Positions 1 through 7,396 of a DNA stretch of 14,062 bases are shown in pieces (the first letter of the stretch is position 1; every line of letters begins with the position of its first letter). The position numbers and the translations under genes are program-made. The DNA lies in assembly GCA_041740995.1 (NCBI GenBank), contig JBGSKY010000148.1, positions 1-14,062 on the forward strand, read 5' to 3'. Below the pieces are notes generated by a model. It saw nothing but the letters and a program-made list of their open reading frames with translations. It ran no database searches and was not told the DNA's origin. This DNA is from JBGSKY01 sp041740995. GTDB lineage: Bacteria; Planctomycetota; Planctomycetia; Pirellulales; Pirellulaceae.

Positions 1-1309
1 TCGTCGTGTTGGTGATAAAGTGCAAATCGCGACTCCAATCTACGCGAGCCAAAACGTAGTCGAAGAAGCGTTCGGTATCATTAACATTCGGACAGGCAGC
101 GTCTAAACCGTTCGCGATCCACAGATATTTCGCCAGCGACAATTGCCCCTGACCCAAAATCGCACACGCTTGCGTCAACAACTCGGCCGGCCGACCGGGT
201 TTGCGATACGGAAGGTATCGCTCGCTGCCAACGGCCAGCAACAACGGATGGACGCCTGCTGCATCGACCGCGTTGACCGCCTTTACGCCCGGAATTACCG
301 TTGGCAGGATCGGGCCAGTCAGCTCGTGAATCAGCTCGCCGAAAGTCGTATCTTCCTGAGGCGGCCGACCGACGACGGTGAATGGCCAGACTGCATCGTC
401 GCGATGGTAAACTCGATCAACTGTCATCACTGGGAATTCATGCTGCCGCGCATAGTAACCCAAGTGGTCGCCGAAAGGACCTTCAGGCAAAGTTCGCTTG
501 GGGTTGATTCGACCAACAATCGCAAAATCTGCGTCGGCATAGATCGGCGCTTGGTTTGTCGCGACCTGCATCGGAATGCGATGGCCGGCCAGTGCGCCGG
601 CAAACGTTAGCTCGCTCATCCCTTCAGGCAGCGGCATGACCGACGCGACCGTCATCGCAGGGTTGCCGCCAACGGTAATCGTGACCGGCAAATCGACACC
701 CGCCGCAATGGCCGCTTGATGATGCAAGCCGATGCCCCGGTGCAATTGATAATGCAACCCGATTTCTCGGTTGGGAGCATATTGATTGCCGCCCATTTGG
801 ATGCGATACATCCCAAGGTTCGTTTGCTGCAAACTCGACTGGCCGATCGCTTGCGACATAACTTGTGGCAGCGTTACAAACGGTCCGCCGTCGTCGGGCC
901 AAGAAACTAATTGAGGCAGCGCTTCGATGTTTGTCTCGTTCCGGGTGACGGCTCCGGAGCGAACTTTTTTAGGCAGCATCCGCAGCGCGACCAGCGGCGC
1001 GGATTTGTATCGCCAAGGGTTTTTCAGTACCGCCATCGGGTCAATCTTCAGCTCGATGGCGTGCCGAACTTGTTGTAGCGTATGGCGGAAGACGAACTGA
1101 GCTTGCTCAAGCGTGCCGAACAAGTTGCTGGCCATTGAGAAGCGGGTCCCGATCGGGTTAGTAAACCAGATCGCCGGGCCTTGGCGTGCATAGACGCGGC
1201 GCTGAATCTCGGCCATTTCCAAGTTCGGTGAGATCGGTTCGTCAACGACAATGCACCGATCGTGGCGAACGAGGTCTTCGACTACCTCTTTGGTGCTGCG
1301 GTAAGTCAT
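1..1309 (-). CDS. UbiD-family decarboxylase (3' end beyond the window)
   Basis: The reverse strand reads open from an ATG at 1309 to the left edge (436 codons plus one base, no stop), so the C-terminus is missing. The family uses prenylated FMN and a divalent metal to (de)carboxylate aromatic or unsaturated acids, as in ubiquinone or menaquinone synthesis. Visible landmarks are NLGMYRIQ (residues 164-171, with the catalytic-type Arg169), HRGIGLHHQ (190-198), the probable metal-ligand Glu233 in LPEGMSELTFAG, and PEGPFGDHLGYY (275-286). In the last motif Glu276 and Asp281 keep the spacing of the Glu277/Glu282 pair of fungal Fdc1. All key residues appear present, so it should be active. The substrate cannot be read from the sequence. 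No ubiX-type prenyltransferase gene lies nearby. The ATG is preceded by a purine-rich GGAAAAC stretch. The gene is divergent from pepA. Confidence 0.9.
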   Translation of the reverse strand, partial: MTYRSTKEVVEDLVRHDRCIVVDEPISPNLEMAEIQRRVYARQGPAIWFTNPIGTRFSMASNLFGTLEQAQFVFRHTLQQVRHAIELKIDPMAVLKNPWRYKSAPLVALRMLPKKVRSGAVTRNETNIEALPQLVSWPDDGGPFVTLPQVMSQAIGQSSLQQTNLGMYRIQMGGNQYAPNREIGLHYQLHRGIGLHHQAAIAAGVDLPVTITVGGNPAMTVASVMPLPEGMSELTFAGALAGHRIPMQVATNQAPIYADADFAIVGRINPKRTLPEGPFGDHLGYYARQHEFPVMTVDRVYHRDDAVWPFTVVGRPPQEDTTFGELIHELTGPILPTVIPGVKAVNAVDAAGVHPLLLAVGSERYLPYRKPGRPAELLTQACAILGQGQLSLAKYLWIANGLDAACPNVNDTERFFDYVLARVDWSRDLHFITNTT

Positions 1310-1551
1310 AGTTGTTTTCCATCAGTAGCCGAGCTTGTCCATTGCTGGGCGCCCGCTCGGCGATTCTTTGTCATGCTAGCTGTCAATTCAATAATCTGCA
1401 TCACGTTAGCGTCCGGTTCTCCGCCGGGGTTACAAAAGTTCATTGCATGGTATCCTTAGCGTTTCCGCAACGATACGCACACTACGCGACTTACCGATTT
1501 GCACGCCCGAACACAACTGCGGCAAATTGGCATGGAGGAGAACCCGAACCG
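1310..1551. promoter_or_regulatory. Divergent intergenic region between the UbiD-family gene and pepA
   Basis: This 242-bp gap between two divergent genes must hold the promoters for both. Three things can be seen. A perfect 7-bp inverted repeat, GCCGAGC (1328-1334) and GCTCGGC (1355-1361), lies in the presumed leader of the UbiD-family gene. A loose sigma70-like pair, TTGTCA (1368-1373) and AATAAT (1390-1395) with 16-nt spacing, points toward pepA. An 18-nt stretch at 1403-1420 resembles the 8497-8784 repeat. The promoter call is weak because planctomycete promoters often diverge from the E. coli consensus. Confidence 0.3.
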
Positions 1552-3045
1552 ATGACGCTCGATACACAACTTACGATTTCCAGCCAGAATCCGTTCCAAA
1601 CCGAGCTTGATGTTCTGGTTGTTGCGATTTCGCCTGAGTTTACAGGCAGCGAGCTGGCGACCGAACTTGATGCTCTTCTCGACGGACGGCTTAGCAAGCT
1701 CGTCTCTTCGGGCGTCATTTCGGGTGAAACGAACAAGTCGTCGACGTGGCATTTGCCTGCGAAAATCAAGCCGCTTACGGTCGTCACGATCGGACTTGGC
1801 AAGCCAGATCGGCTTAACGCCGGCGTGCTCTTTCGGGCGGCGGCGACTGCCATCAAGCAAGCGTCTGGCCGCCAGCTTGCACGAATTGGTTTGGCAGGTT
1901 TCCCTTGCTCAAGAGACGAACCAAACTCAACTGACGCGGTCCTGATTGGCGGGCTGGTTGGGGCGATTGGACAAGATTTGTATCGCGAGAAAAAGTCACT
2001 TTTCCCGGCCAAAGAATTGGTTTTTTTCACCTCGGACGAAGTCTCAACCAAGCGCGCAGAAGCGATCGCGACCGGAATCGCGATGACTCGCAACTTGGTC
2101 AATCAGCCGGCTAACCACATGTTCCCAGAGTCGTTTGTCGATCAGACGCTGGAGCAAATCGCTGGCACAAACTTGCAGAGCGAGGTCTGGGATACCGATC
2201 GGCTGGTCGCTGAACGTTGCGAAACGATGCTTGCGGTCGGACGAGCATCGGACAAGCCGCCGCGTTTGCTGATCCTGCGTTATCCAGGTACCGCAGCCGG
2301 TAAATCGTTGCCTCCAATCGCGTTGGTCGGCAAGGGCGTGACCTTCGATTCCGGCGGGCTATCGATCAAACCAAGCGATGGCATGATGACAATGAAGTGC
2401 GATATGGCAGGCGGCGCGACGGTGGTCGGAACCATGATGGCGATTGCCAAAATGGGCATCGATCGACCAGTCATCGCGCTGGTTGGCTTGGTTGAAAACA
2501 TGATCTCCGGCAGTGCTTATAAGCTAGGCGATGTACTGCGAAGCCGTGCGGGCAAAACGATTGAGATTCACAATACGGACGCTGAGGGCAGGCTGGTGCT
2601 GGCGGACGTTCTGGACGTCGCAGTCGAGCTTTCGCCGTCGCACATTATCGATTTCGCGACTCTGACTGGCGCTTGCGTGGTTGCTCTGGGCAACGATGTT
2701 GGTGGCTTGATGGGCAACAGCGAACCGCTACAGCAACTCATTCGCCAAGCGGCTGATCAAGTGGGTGAATATATCTGGCCGCTACCGATGTATTCGATTT
2801 TCGACGAGCAAGTGCAGAGCAAGGTCGCAGACTTGAAAAACGTCGGCGACGGTCGCTGGGGCGGTGCAATCACAGCGGCAAAATTCTTGGAACAATTCGT
2901 TGGTGATACGCCTTGGGCGCATATCGACCTGGCCGGTCCAGCGTTCGCCGACAAACCGAAAAGCTGGTGCGACGCCGGTGCAACTGGCTACTTTGTTCAC
3001 ACAATCGCTACGCTGCTCGAAAATCTCGGTTCCAAGCAAGTTTGA
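1552..3045 (+). CDS. pepA: Leucyl aminopeptidase (M17 family, PepA type)
   Basis: Predicted 497-residue cytosolic metallo-exopeptidase that removes N-terminal amino acids, especially Leu, from peptides. E. coli PepA is a hexamer of similar length. The M17 signature NTDAEGRLVLADVL occupies residues 341-354. All five metal ligands of the E. coli enzyme have counterparts at a constant offset of nine: Lys261, Asp266, Asp284, Asp343 and Glu345. The catalytic Lys273 and Arg347 are also present. The N-terminal domain (about 1-170) is the variable regulatory domain. The ATG at 1552 is chosen over upstream in-frame starts from 1312 because a strong GGAGGAG (1534-1540) precedes it and the upstream reading is unlike the family. 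E. coli PepA also binds DNA in Xer recombination and carAB control; nothing here shows whether this one does. Confidence 0.95.
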   Translation: MTLDTQLTISSQNPFQTELDVLVVAISPEFTGSELATELDALLDGRLSKLVSSGVISGETNKSSTWHLPAKIKPLTVVTIGLGKPDRLNAGVLFRAAATAIKQASGRQLARIGLAGFPCSRDEPNSTDAVLIGGLVGAIGQDLYREKKSLFPAKELVFFTSDEVSTKRAEAIATGIAMTRNLVNQPANHMFPESFVDQTLEQIAGTNLQSEVWDTDRLVAERCETMLAVGRASDKPPRLLILRYPGTAAGKSLPPIALVGKGVTFDSGGLSIKPSDGMMTMKCDMAGGATVVGTMMAIAKMGIDRPVIALVGLVENMISGSAYKLGDVLRSRAGKTIEIHNTDAEGRLVLADVLDVAVELSPSHIIDFATLTGACVVALGNDVGGLMGNSEPLQQLIRQAADQVGEYIWPLPMYSIFDEQVQSKVADLKNVGDGRWGGAITAAKFLEQFVGDTPWAHIDLAGPAFADKPKSWCDAGATGYFVHTIATLLENLGSKQV

Positions 3046-3217
3046 TTTGCAGACGCTGGCTCGATATTCGGCGTGATTTTAAAAGTAGGGTAACATGCCT
3101 CTTGAGGTAATTGCGACAAGCTTGCCGAATCGCTGTGGAGCTATTCTTTGTGTCCGTTTCGGATTAGGCTTTTCAGCAAACATCTGATTCCGCACTTCTA
3201 CTCAATAGGAAAATATC

Positions 3218-3820
3218 TTGGCCAAAAAGAAACCCAGCCCTAGCAAATCCAAAAAAACTGTAACCGCGAAAACGATTCGTGGACCGGTCATCTTAAAATC
3301 CGGCGAAGCACTTGTAGAAGCCGATGCGGCGTGGTCGGCTGCTGAACCCGAGGTTATGATAGGTCAACTCTCTGGACCGGTCGGTTACGCGATCGCAAAT
3401 ATGATCGGCAATCAAGTCAAAGGGCATTCGAAGGTCTTTGCGATCTTGAATTGTGATGTCCAAATTCGCCCGGTAACGGTCATGGTCAGCAAAGTGACGG
3501 TGAACAATGAGAAGTACACCAACATTTTGATGGGGACTGTTCAAGCGGCGATCGCGCATGGCGTTTTGGATGCTGTGCGAGAGGGGCACATTCCCAAGTC
3601 GATGGCCAACGAGCTGGGGATCATTTGTTCGGTTTGGCTCGACCCGTCGATTGTCAACGAAACTTACGACCCAGAAGTTCTCTTTGCAACCAACCGTGCC
3701 GCGACGACCAAGGCAATTGCTAAAGCGATGGCCGACGAACCCGGGATCGACTGGCTGTTAGAAAACCAAGACAAAGTTCCACACTTTTTCCACCAAATGG
3801 CACTCGACGGCAAGCTGTAG
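3218..3820 (+). CDS. Formaldehyde-activating enzyme (Fae)-like protein, catalytic His replaced
   Basis: 200-residue protein homologous to Fae, which condenses formaldehyde with tetrahydromethanopterin in methylotrophs and is about 170 residues there. Similarity covers GEALVEADA (29-37), EVMIG (45-49), a KVTVNNEKY segment (92-100) and HGVLDAVREGHIP (114-126). A Lys/Ser-rich tail (1-20) precedes it. In my by-eye alignment His17 of Methylorubrum Fae falls on Glu43 (AAEPEVMIG against VAHIDLIIG), so classic Fae activity is doubtful. Planctomycetes are known to carry tetrahydromethanopterin C1 genes and divergent Fae paralogues of unclear function, and this fits that class. The start is TTG at 3218: AGGA at 3207-3210 sits 7 nt upstream, an in-frame TAG lies at 3206-3208, and the next in-frame ATG is Met47, inside the conserved domain. 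No other C1 gene is in the window. Confidence 0.85.
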   Translation: MAKKKPSPSKSKKTVTAKTIRGPVILKSGEALVEADAAWSAAEPEVMIGQLSGPVGYAIANMIGNQVKGHSKVFAILNCDVQIRPVTVMVSKVTVNNEKYTNILMGTVQAAIAHGVLDAVREGHIPKSMANELGIICSVWLDPSIVNETYDPEVLFATNRAATTKAIAKAMADEPGIDWLLENQDKVPHFFHQMALDGKL

Positions 3821-3879
3821 CCAATCGTTATTCAAGGCGAGTCCTGGCAAGCCGCACGCAAGCCACGACCTGTCCTTGC

Positions 3880-4713
3880 CTATGCATGATGGCGTACAAT
3901 TACTTCGATCAGAAATCCAGCCGATCGAAGCTGCGGGCAAAACCAGGCTTTGGTCAGAAACCCCGTCGACGCTTGGTCAAGATAATGAAATCGGTCGATC
4001 GCAAGCCCAGCATCGCGCAGATCCTGGCAAATTTCGCGGCGGCTGAAGATGTGCAAAAACATGGCCGGCAAGTTTCGATATGGATAAATGCGGTCGCCTG
4101 ACTCATGGTTTGATCGATTGAAGTTCGACTGCCAAAGATCGCGCCAAATCAGTGTTCGCCCCTGAGCCGTCGTCCACCAATTGCGACGATTGTGAACGTG
4201 TAAAATGAATCGGCCATCAGACTTCAAAATCCTTCGAACGTGACGCAGCGTTTTCAATCGATGCGACCGACCTTTGACCATTCCCAGTGAGCTGTACAGA
4301 CAGATTGCCATGTCAATCGCCGCGTCGGCTTGGAAGTCCAGCTCGACCATATTCGCTTGGATCCATTGATCTCGTCGCGGTTGGCTGGACTGATGCGAAG
4401 CGTACTTTTTCTTCGCACATTTCAACATCGATTCGCTCAGGTCGACACCGATGGTGTAGTGTCCTTGTTCAATCGCGTGTCGCAAGCTGCGTCCGGTACC
4501 GCATCCCAGATCGATCACATGCAACGGGCGCTTCAACTGCTGCGCTGCACTTTTGAGCCGGGCGTTGACGAGCTGTTGGTCGAACTGCAGCAACCCATGC
4601 GTCGCATGAAACTCGTCGTACTGCGTCGCAATCTGTTCGCTGTGAACGTAATCGTTGGTAGCCCTGGATACCCCAGGCGGCAATTGCCAATCCGCAATCT
4701 TTTTTGGCGGCAT
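3880..4713 (-). CDS. Class I SAM-dependent methyltransferase
   Basis: 277-residue protein with a Rossmann-type SAM-binding core. Motif I is VIDLGCGTG (residues 66-74), the ribose-binding acidic residue follows in GVDLSESML (89-97, Asp91), and a motif-IV-like segment lies at AICLYSSLGM (136-145). The C-terminal part (about 170-277) is rich in aromatic and basic residues and may bind the acceptor. The substrate cannot be told from sequence. The ATG at 4713 starts 3 nt after the stop of the upstream GT2 gene, with no clear Shine-Dalgarno, so the pair is almost certainly cotranscribed and may be translationally coupled. This suggests a sugar, lipid or glycan intermediate as acceptor (inference). 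It converges with the Fae-like gene across a 59-bp gap. Confidence 0.85.
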   Translation of the reverse strand: MPPKKIADWQLPPGVSRATNDYVHSEQIATQYDEFHATHGLLQFDQQLVNARLKSAAQQLKRPLHVIDLGCGTGRSLRHAIEQGHYTIGVDLSESMLKCAKKKYASHQSSQPRRDQWIQANMVELDFQADAAIDMAICLYSSLGMVKGRSHRLKTLRHVRRILKSDGRFILHVHNRRNWWTTAQGRTLIWRDLWQSNFNRSNHESGDRIYPYRNLPAMFLHIFSRREICQDLRDAGLAIDRFHYLDQASTGFLTKAWFCPQLRSAGFLIEVIVRHHA

Positions 4714-4716
4714 TAA

Positions 4717-5814
4717 CTAAGCCGCTTTTCGCAGTCGCGGTGATGGGCGACCAAGCCATCGATTTTCGCGGATCGTAAAAGGACGTCGCGAGTCTCGGGA
4801 ATAGTACAGCCGCGTGTTCGCTTCGCCCAGCAAGCCGACTGAAAGCGCTTGCATGCCCATCAGGACAAACAAACCGCCCAGCAGCAATAGCGGATTGCCA
4901 GTCATGTCCGCCCCGCCCCAAATTTTCATTGCCACCACGGTTGCAAGCAGGGCGCTGCCAAAACCCCATAACCCCAAACCGATCCGACCAAAAAACTTCA
5001 TTGGCGACGAGAAGTAGTCGAGCATGTATTTTACGGTGATCAAATCCAACAACACTCGAATCGTTCGCGAAATGCCATACTTGGTCACGCCGAAACGTCG
5101 CGGATGATGTTTCGTTACCACTTCGACGCACTTCGCCCCGCGCCAATTGGCAAGTATCGGAATGAAGCGATGCATCTCGCCGTAAAGCTCCAATTCGTCG
5201 GCAATTTCTCGGCGAATGGCTTTTAACGTGCATCCCAAATCGTGGATCGGAAATCGAGTAACTTTTGAAATCAGCCAGTTAGCCATCTTCGAAGGAAGCT
5301 TGCGGTTGAGCATCGCGTCTTGTCGTTGCCGCCGCCAGCCATGAACTAAATCGAAGCCTTCGTCGAGCTTACGGAGCATCATCGGTATGTCGGTCGGATC
5401 GTTTTGCAGATCGCCGTCCATCGTGACAATTACGTCGCCATTGGCCGCTTCCAATCCGGCTTGCATGGCTGCGGTTTGACCATAATTTCGTCGGAACTGG
5501 ACAATACAAACTCGGCTATCGTCGCGAGCATAATCTGCCAATCGCGAGACAGTTTCGTCTTTGGAGCCATCATCAACAAAGATCATCTCGCTCTCGCATG
5601 GCAGCAAATCAAGAGTTGTTCGAATTTGATCGTACAGCAAGTGAACGTTGTCTTGCTCGTTGTAAAGCGGCACGACAATGGATAGAGATTTGAAGCTTTG
5701 AAAAGCGTTCTCAGGCATATTTTCCTCGATGAAGGCGAAGGTGTCGTTCAACTGGGACATTAGCATTTTGCATTCAGCCTGAGCAATATCGGTTCCCGTC
5801 GCTCTTTTCAGCAT
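4717..5814 (-). CDS. GT2-family glycosyltransferase with two C-terminal membrane segments (polyprenyl-phosphate type)
   Basis: 365 residues. The GT-A domain begins with LSIVVPLYNEQ (about 44-54), followed by VDDGSKD (80-86), a DGDLQNDP metal/nucleotide-binding DXD motif (133-140), and the HDLGCTLKA and GEMHRFIP segments typical of dolichyl/undecaprenyl-phosphate sugar transferases (DPM1, GtrB, ArnC-like). Two hydrophobic segments follow, at about 275-298 and 307-330, anchoring it in the cytoplasmic membrane. The family transfers a sugar from an NDP-sugar to polyprenyl phosphate for later use in glycan or lipid modification; the sugar is not predictable here. The start is uncertain: ATG at 5814 has no good ribosome binding site, and Met17 or Met19 (5766, 5760) are possible. 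It is first in a two-gene unit with the methyltransferase and divergent from the GT4 gene. Confidence 0.88.
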   Translation of the reverse strand: MLKRATGTDIAQAECKMLMSQLNDTFAFIEENMPENAFQSFKSLSIVVPLYNEQDNVHLLYDQIRTTLDLLPCESEMIFVDDGSKDETVSRLADYARDDSRVCIVQFRRNYGQTAAMQAGLEAANGDVIVTMDGDLQNDPTDIPMMLRKLDEGFDLVHGWRRQRQDAMLNRKLPSKMANWLISKVTRFPIHDLGCTLKAIRREIADELELYGEMHRFIPILANWRGAKCVEVVTKHHPRRFGVTKYGISRTIRVLLDLITVKYMLDYFSSPMKFFGRIGLGLWGFGSALLATVVAMKIWGGADMTGNPLLLLGGLFVLMGMQALSVGLLGEANTRLYYSRDSRRPFTIRENRWLGRPSPRLRKAA

Positions 5815-5928
5815 AATGCCGGGTCAAAGTGAATCCGTAGAACGCTCTTGAGCTAGCACCACAAAATTTGCTATCAACCCTTCGGAAGTACCCAGCTTGC
5901 CCGATTCCCCCTGGTTCCAAATCCAGCT

Positions 5929-7314
5929 ATGCGATTAACTAACTCAAGTTCAGCTAAAACCCCGAAGCGAGTCCTGCTAGATTTGTCTCACACTTGGAAT
6001 TCGCCACACCAAACCGGAATCCAACGCGTCGTCCGCAGCCTTTGTCGCGAGCTGCCCGCGGTTTGCAAAGCTCGCAAAATGTCGTTCCTGCCAGTCGTGT
6101 GGCACGAAGATAAATTCGTTCGAATGGATTCGCTGATCGAATCGACACAAGCGCGGTCATGGCGCGAGGTCGACAAGATTCGGGCCGATGTACTAGCCCA
6201 TTGTCCAGCTTGGTATAAACGACTCGCCACTAAATTTTGCAACGCGATCGGTTCCAATAAGCTGCGTCGTTGGCTGCTGCCTAACGCGAAACACCAAGGC
6301 ATCTTTAAGTTGCCGCTCAAGTTGATGGCCAAAATCGCTGGCAAACAACCGCCGCGAATGCCTCTAGCCGTTGAAACAAACGAAGATGACTTGTTGATTT
6401 TACCTGACGGCTATTGGGTGATGATGCACGTCTGGCCGGCGATCGCAGCAGCCCGCGCCAGCGGCACACGGACCGCGGTCGTTGCTTACGACATGATCTG
6501 TATCACGCATCCGCACTTTTTTGTGCCGATGGCCGAAGAGATTTTCACTAAGTATATGCATGCCCTGAACGAGCATGCTGATGTCGTAGCAACAATCAGT
6601 AATACTGTTAAAAAACAGTTCGAAAACAAGCTTACTCAGCTCGCCGGACCGACCACTGCGATTCCTCAGATGACTTCATTCCGTCTCGGTGCCGAATTCA
6701 GTGAAGCGACCGGCGATGTGCGCAGCGAATTGGACGAGGCGTTCGACGAATCGAGCTCGACTTACTTGATGGTGTCAACTTTCGAGCCGCGAAAGAACCA
6801 CGTATTTGTCTTGGATAGCTTCGACAAAGTATGGCAAACCAATCCCGACTGCAAGCTGGTTATGGTCGGTGCGGTCGGCTGGATGAGCGACGCGTTCTTG
6901 CAGCGAATCGCGGCGCATCCGCAGTTCAACAAACGATTGTTCGTCTATCACAATCTTAGCGATGCTGAAGTGAATTCATGCTATCGACGTGCTACGGCAG
7001 TCGTCTTTGCATCGTTTACCGAAGGCTTTGGTCTGCCGATTGTCGAGTCGCTTTGGCACGGCAAGCAAACGTTTGCGAGCGATACCGAGATCTCGCGCGA
7101 AGTCGGTCAGCAGGACTGCGATTACTTTCGCTTGGATGACGCTAATTCTTTGCGCGATCTGGTGCTTGCCAACGAAAGTTGCATTGCCAAGGGTCTCAAG
7201 CTGCAACGGGACTGCACTCGCCTGCCAGTTACTTGGCACCAATCCACGGACGACTTGTTAAATCGGATCTTTTCGAGCCTTGAAAAACCCGCCGCCGTCC
7301 GCCGGGCAGCATAG
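5929..7314 (+). CDS. GT4-type (GT-B fold) glycosyltransferase
   Basis: 461 residues. The C-terminal half is a GT4 donor-binding domain: the strand MVSTFEPRKNH (281-291, with the Arg-Lys that contacts the donor phosphates in this family), KLVMVGAVGW (309-318), and ASFTEGFGLPIVESLW (361-376) carrying the E-x7-E motif, Glu365 and Glu373. The N-terminal half, from RVLLDLSHTWN (14-24) and TGIQRVVRSL (29-38), is the acceptor-binding domain. No signal peptide or membrane segment is evident, so it acts on the cytoplasmic side. Donor and acceptor are unknown. The ATG start at 5929 lacks a clear Shine-Dalgarno but sits just before conserved sequence. It is divergent from the GT2/methyltransferase pair over 114 bp, consistent with a shared role in surface-glycan synthesis (inference). 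Confidence 0.88.
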   Translation: MRLTNSSSAKTPKRVLLDLSHTWNSPHQTGIQRVVRSLCRELPAVCKARKMSFLPVVWHEDKFVRMDSLIESTQARSWREVDKIRADVLAHCPAWYKRLATKFCNAIGSNKLRRWLLPNAKHQGIFKLPLKLMAKIAGKQPPRMPLAVETNEDDLLILPDGYWVMMHVWPAIAAARASGTRTAVVAYDMICITHPHFFVPMAEEIFTKYMHALNEHADVVATISNTVKKQFENKLTQLAGPTTAIPQMTSFRLGAEFSEATGDVRSELDEAFDESSSTYLMVSTFEPRKNHVFVLDSFDKVWQTNPDCKLVMVGAVGWMSDAFLQRIAAHPQFNKRLFVYHNLSDAEVNSCYRRATAVVFASFTEGFGLPIVESLWHGKQTFASDTEISREVGQQDCDYFRLDDANSLRDLVLANESCIAKGLKLQRDCTRLPVTWHQSTDDLLNRIFSSLEKPAAVRRAA

Positions 7315-7369
7315 TTTTCCGCCGAATAACTTTCGGTCCTGGCAACGCTCGCAAACCGTCGGCAATGTC

Positions 7370-7391
7370 AGGCCCTGGCGTATGCGGGCCT
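7370..7391. terminator. Short GC hairpin between convergent genes (weak terminator candidate)
   Basis: AGGCCC (7370-7375) and GGGCCT (7386-7391) form a perfect 6-bp stem with a 10-nt loop in the 82-bp gap between the convergent GT4 and aldo/keto reductase genes. The position suits a bidirectional terminator. No T-run follows on either strand, so intrinsic termination is uncertain. Confidence 0.25.
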
Positions 7392-7396
7392 CTAAT

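Noticed and set aside
143..610. Plus-strand 155-codon open frame inside the UbiD-family gene
   Set aside because: It is antisense to a reading frame with all UbiD catalytic motifs.
1312..1551. 80-residue N-terminal extension of pepA
   Set aside because: No similarity to M17 enzymes, low-quality sequence, and a strong GGAGGAG just before the ATG at 1552.
3841..3880. GGCAAG/CTTGCC pair between the convergent Fae-like and methyltransferase genes as a terminator
   Set aside because: Only 6 bp with a loop of about 24 nt and no T-run; too weak to call.
4469..5233. Minus-strand 254-codon open frame overlapping the GT2 and methyltransferase genes
   Set aside because: A frame-shifted shadow of two genes with clear family motifs; its translation is Arg/His/Cys-rich and resembles nothing.
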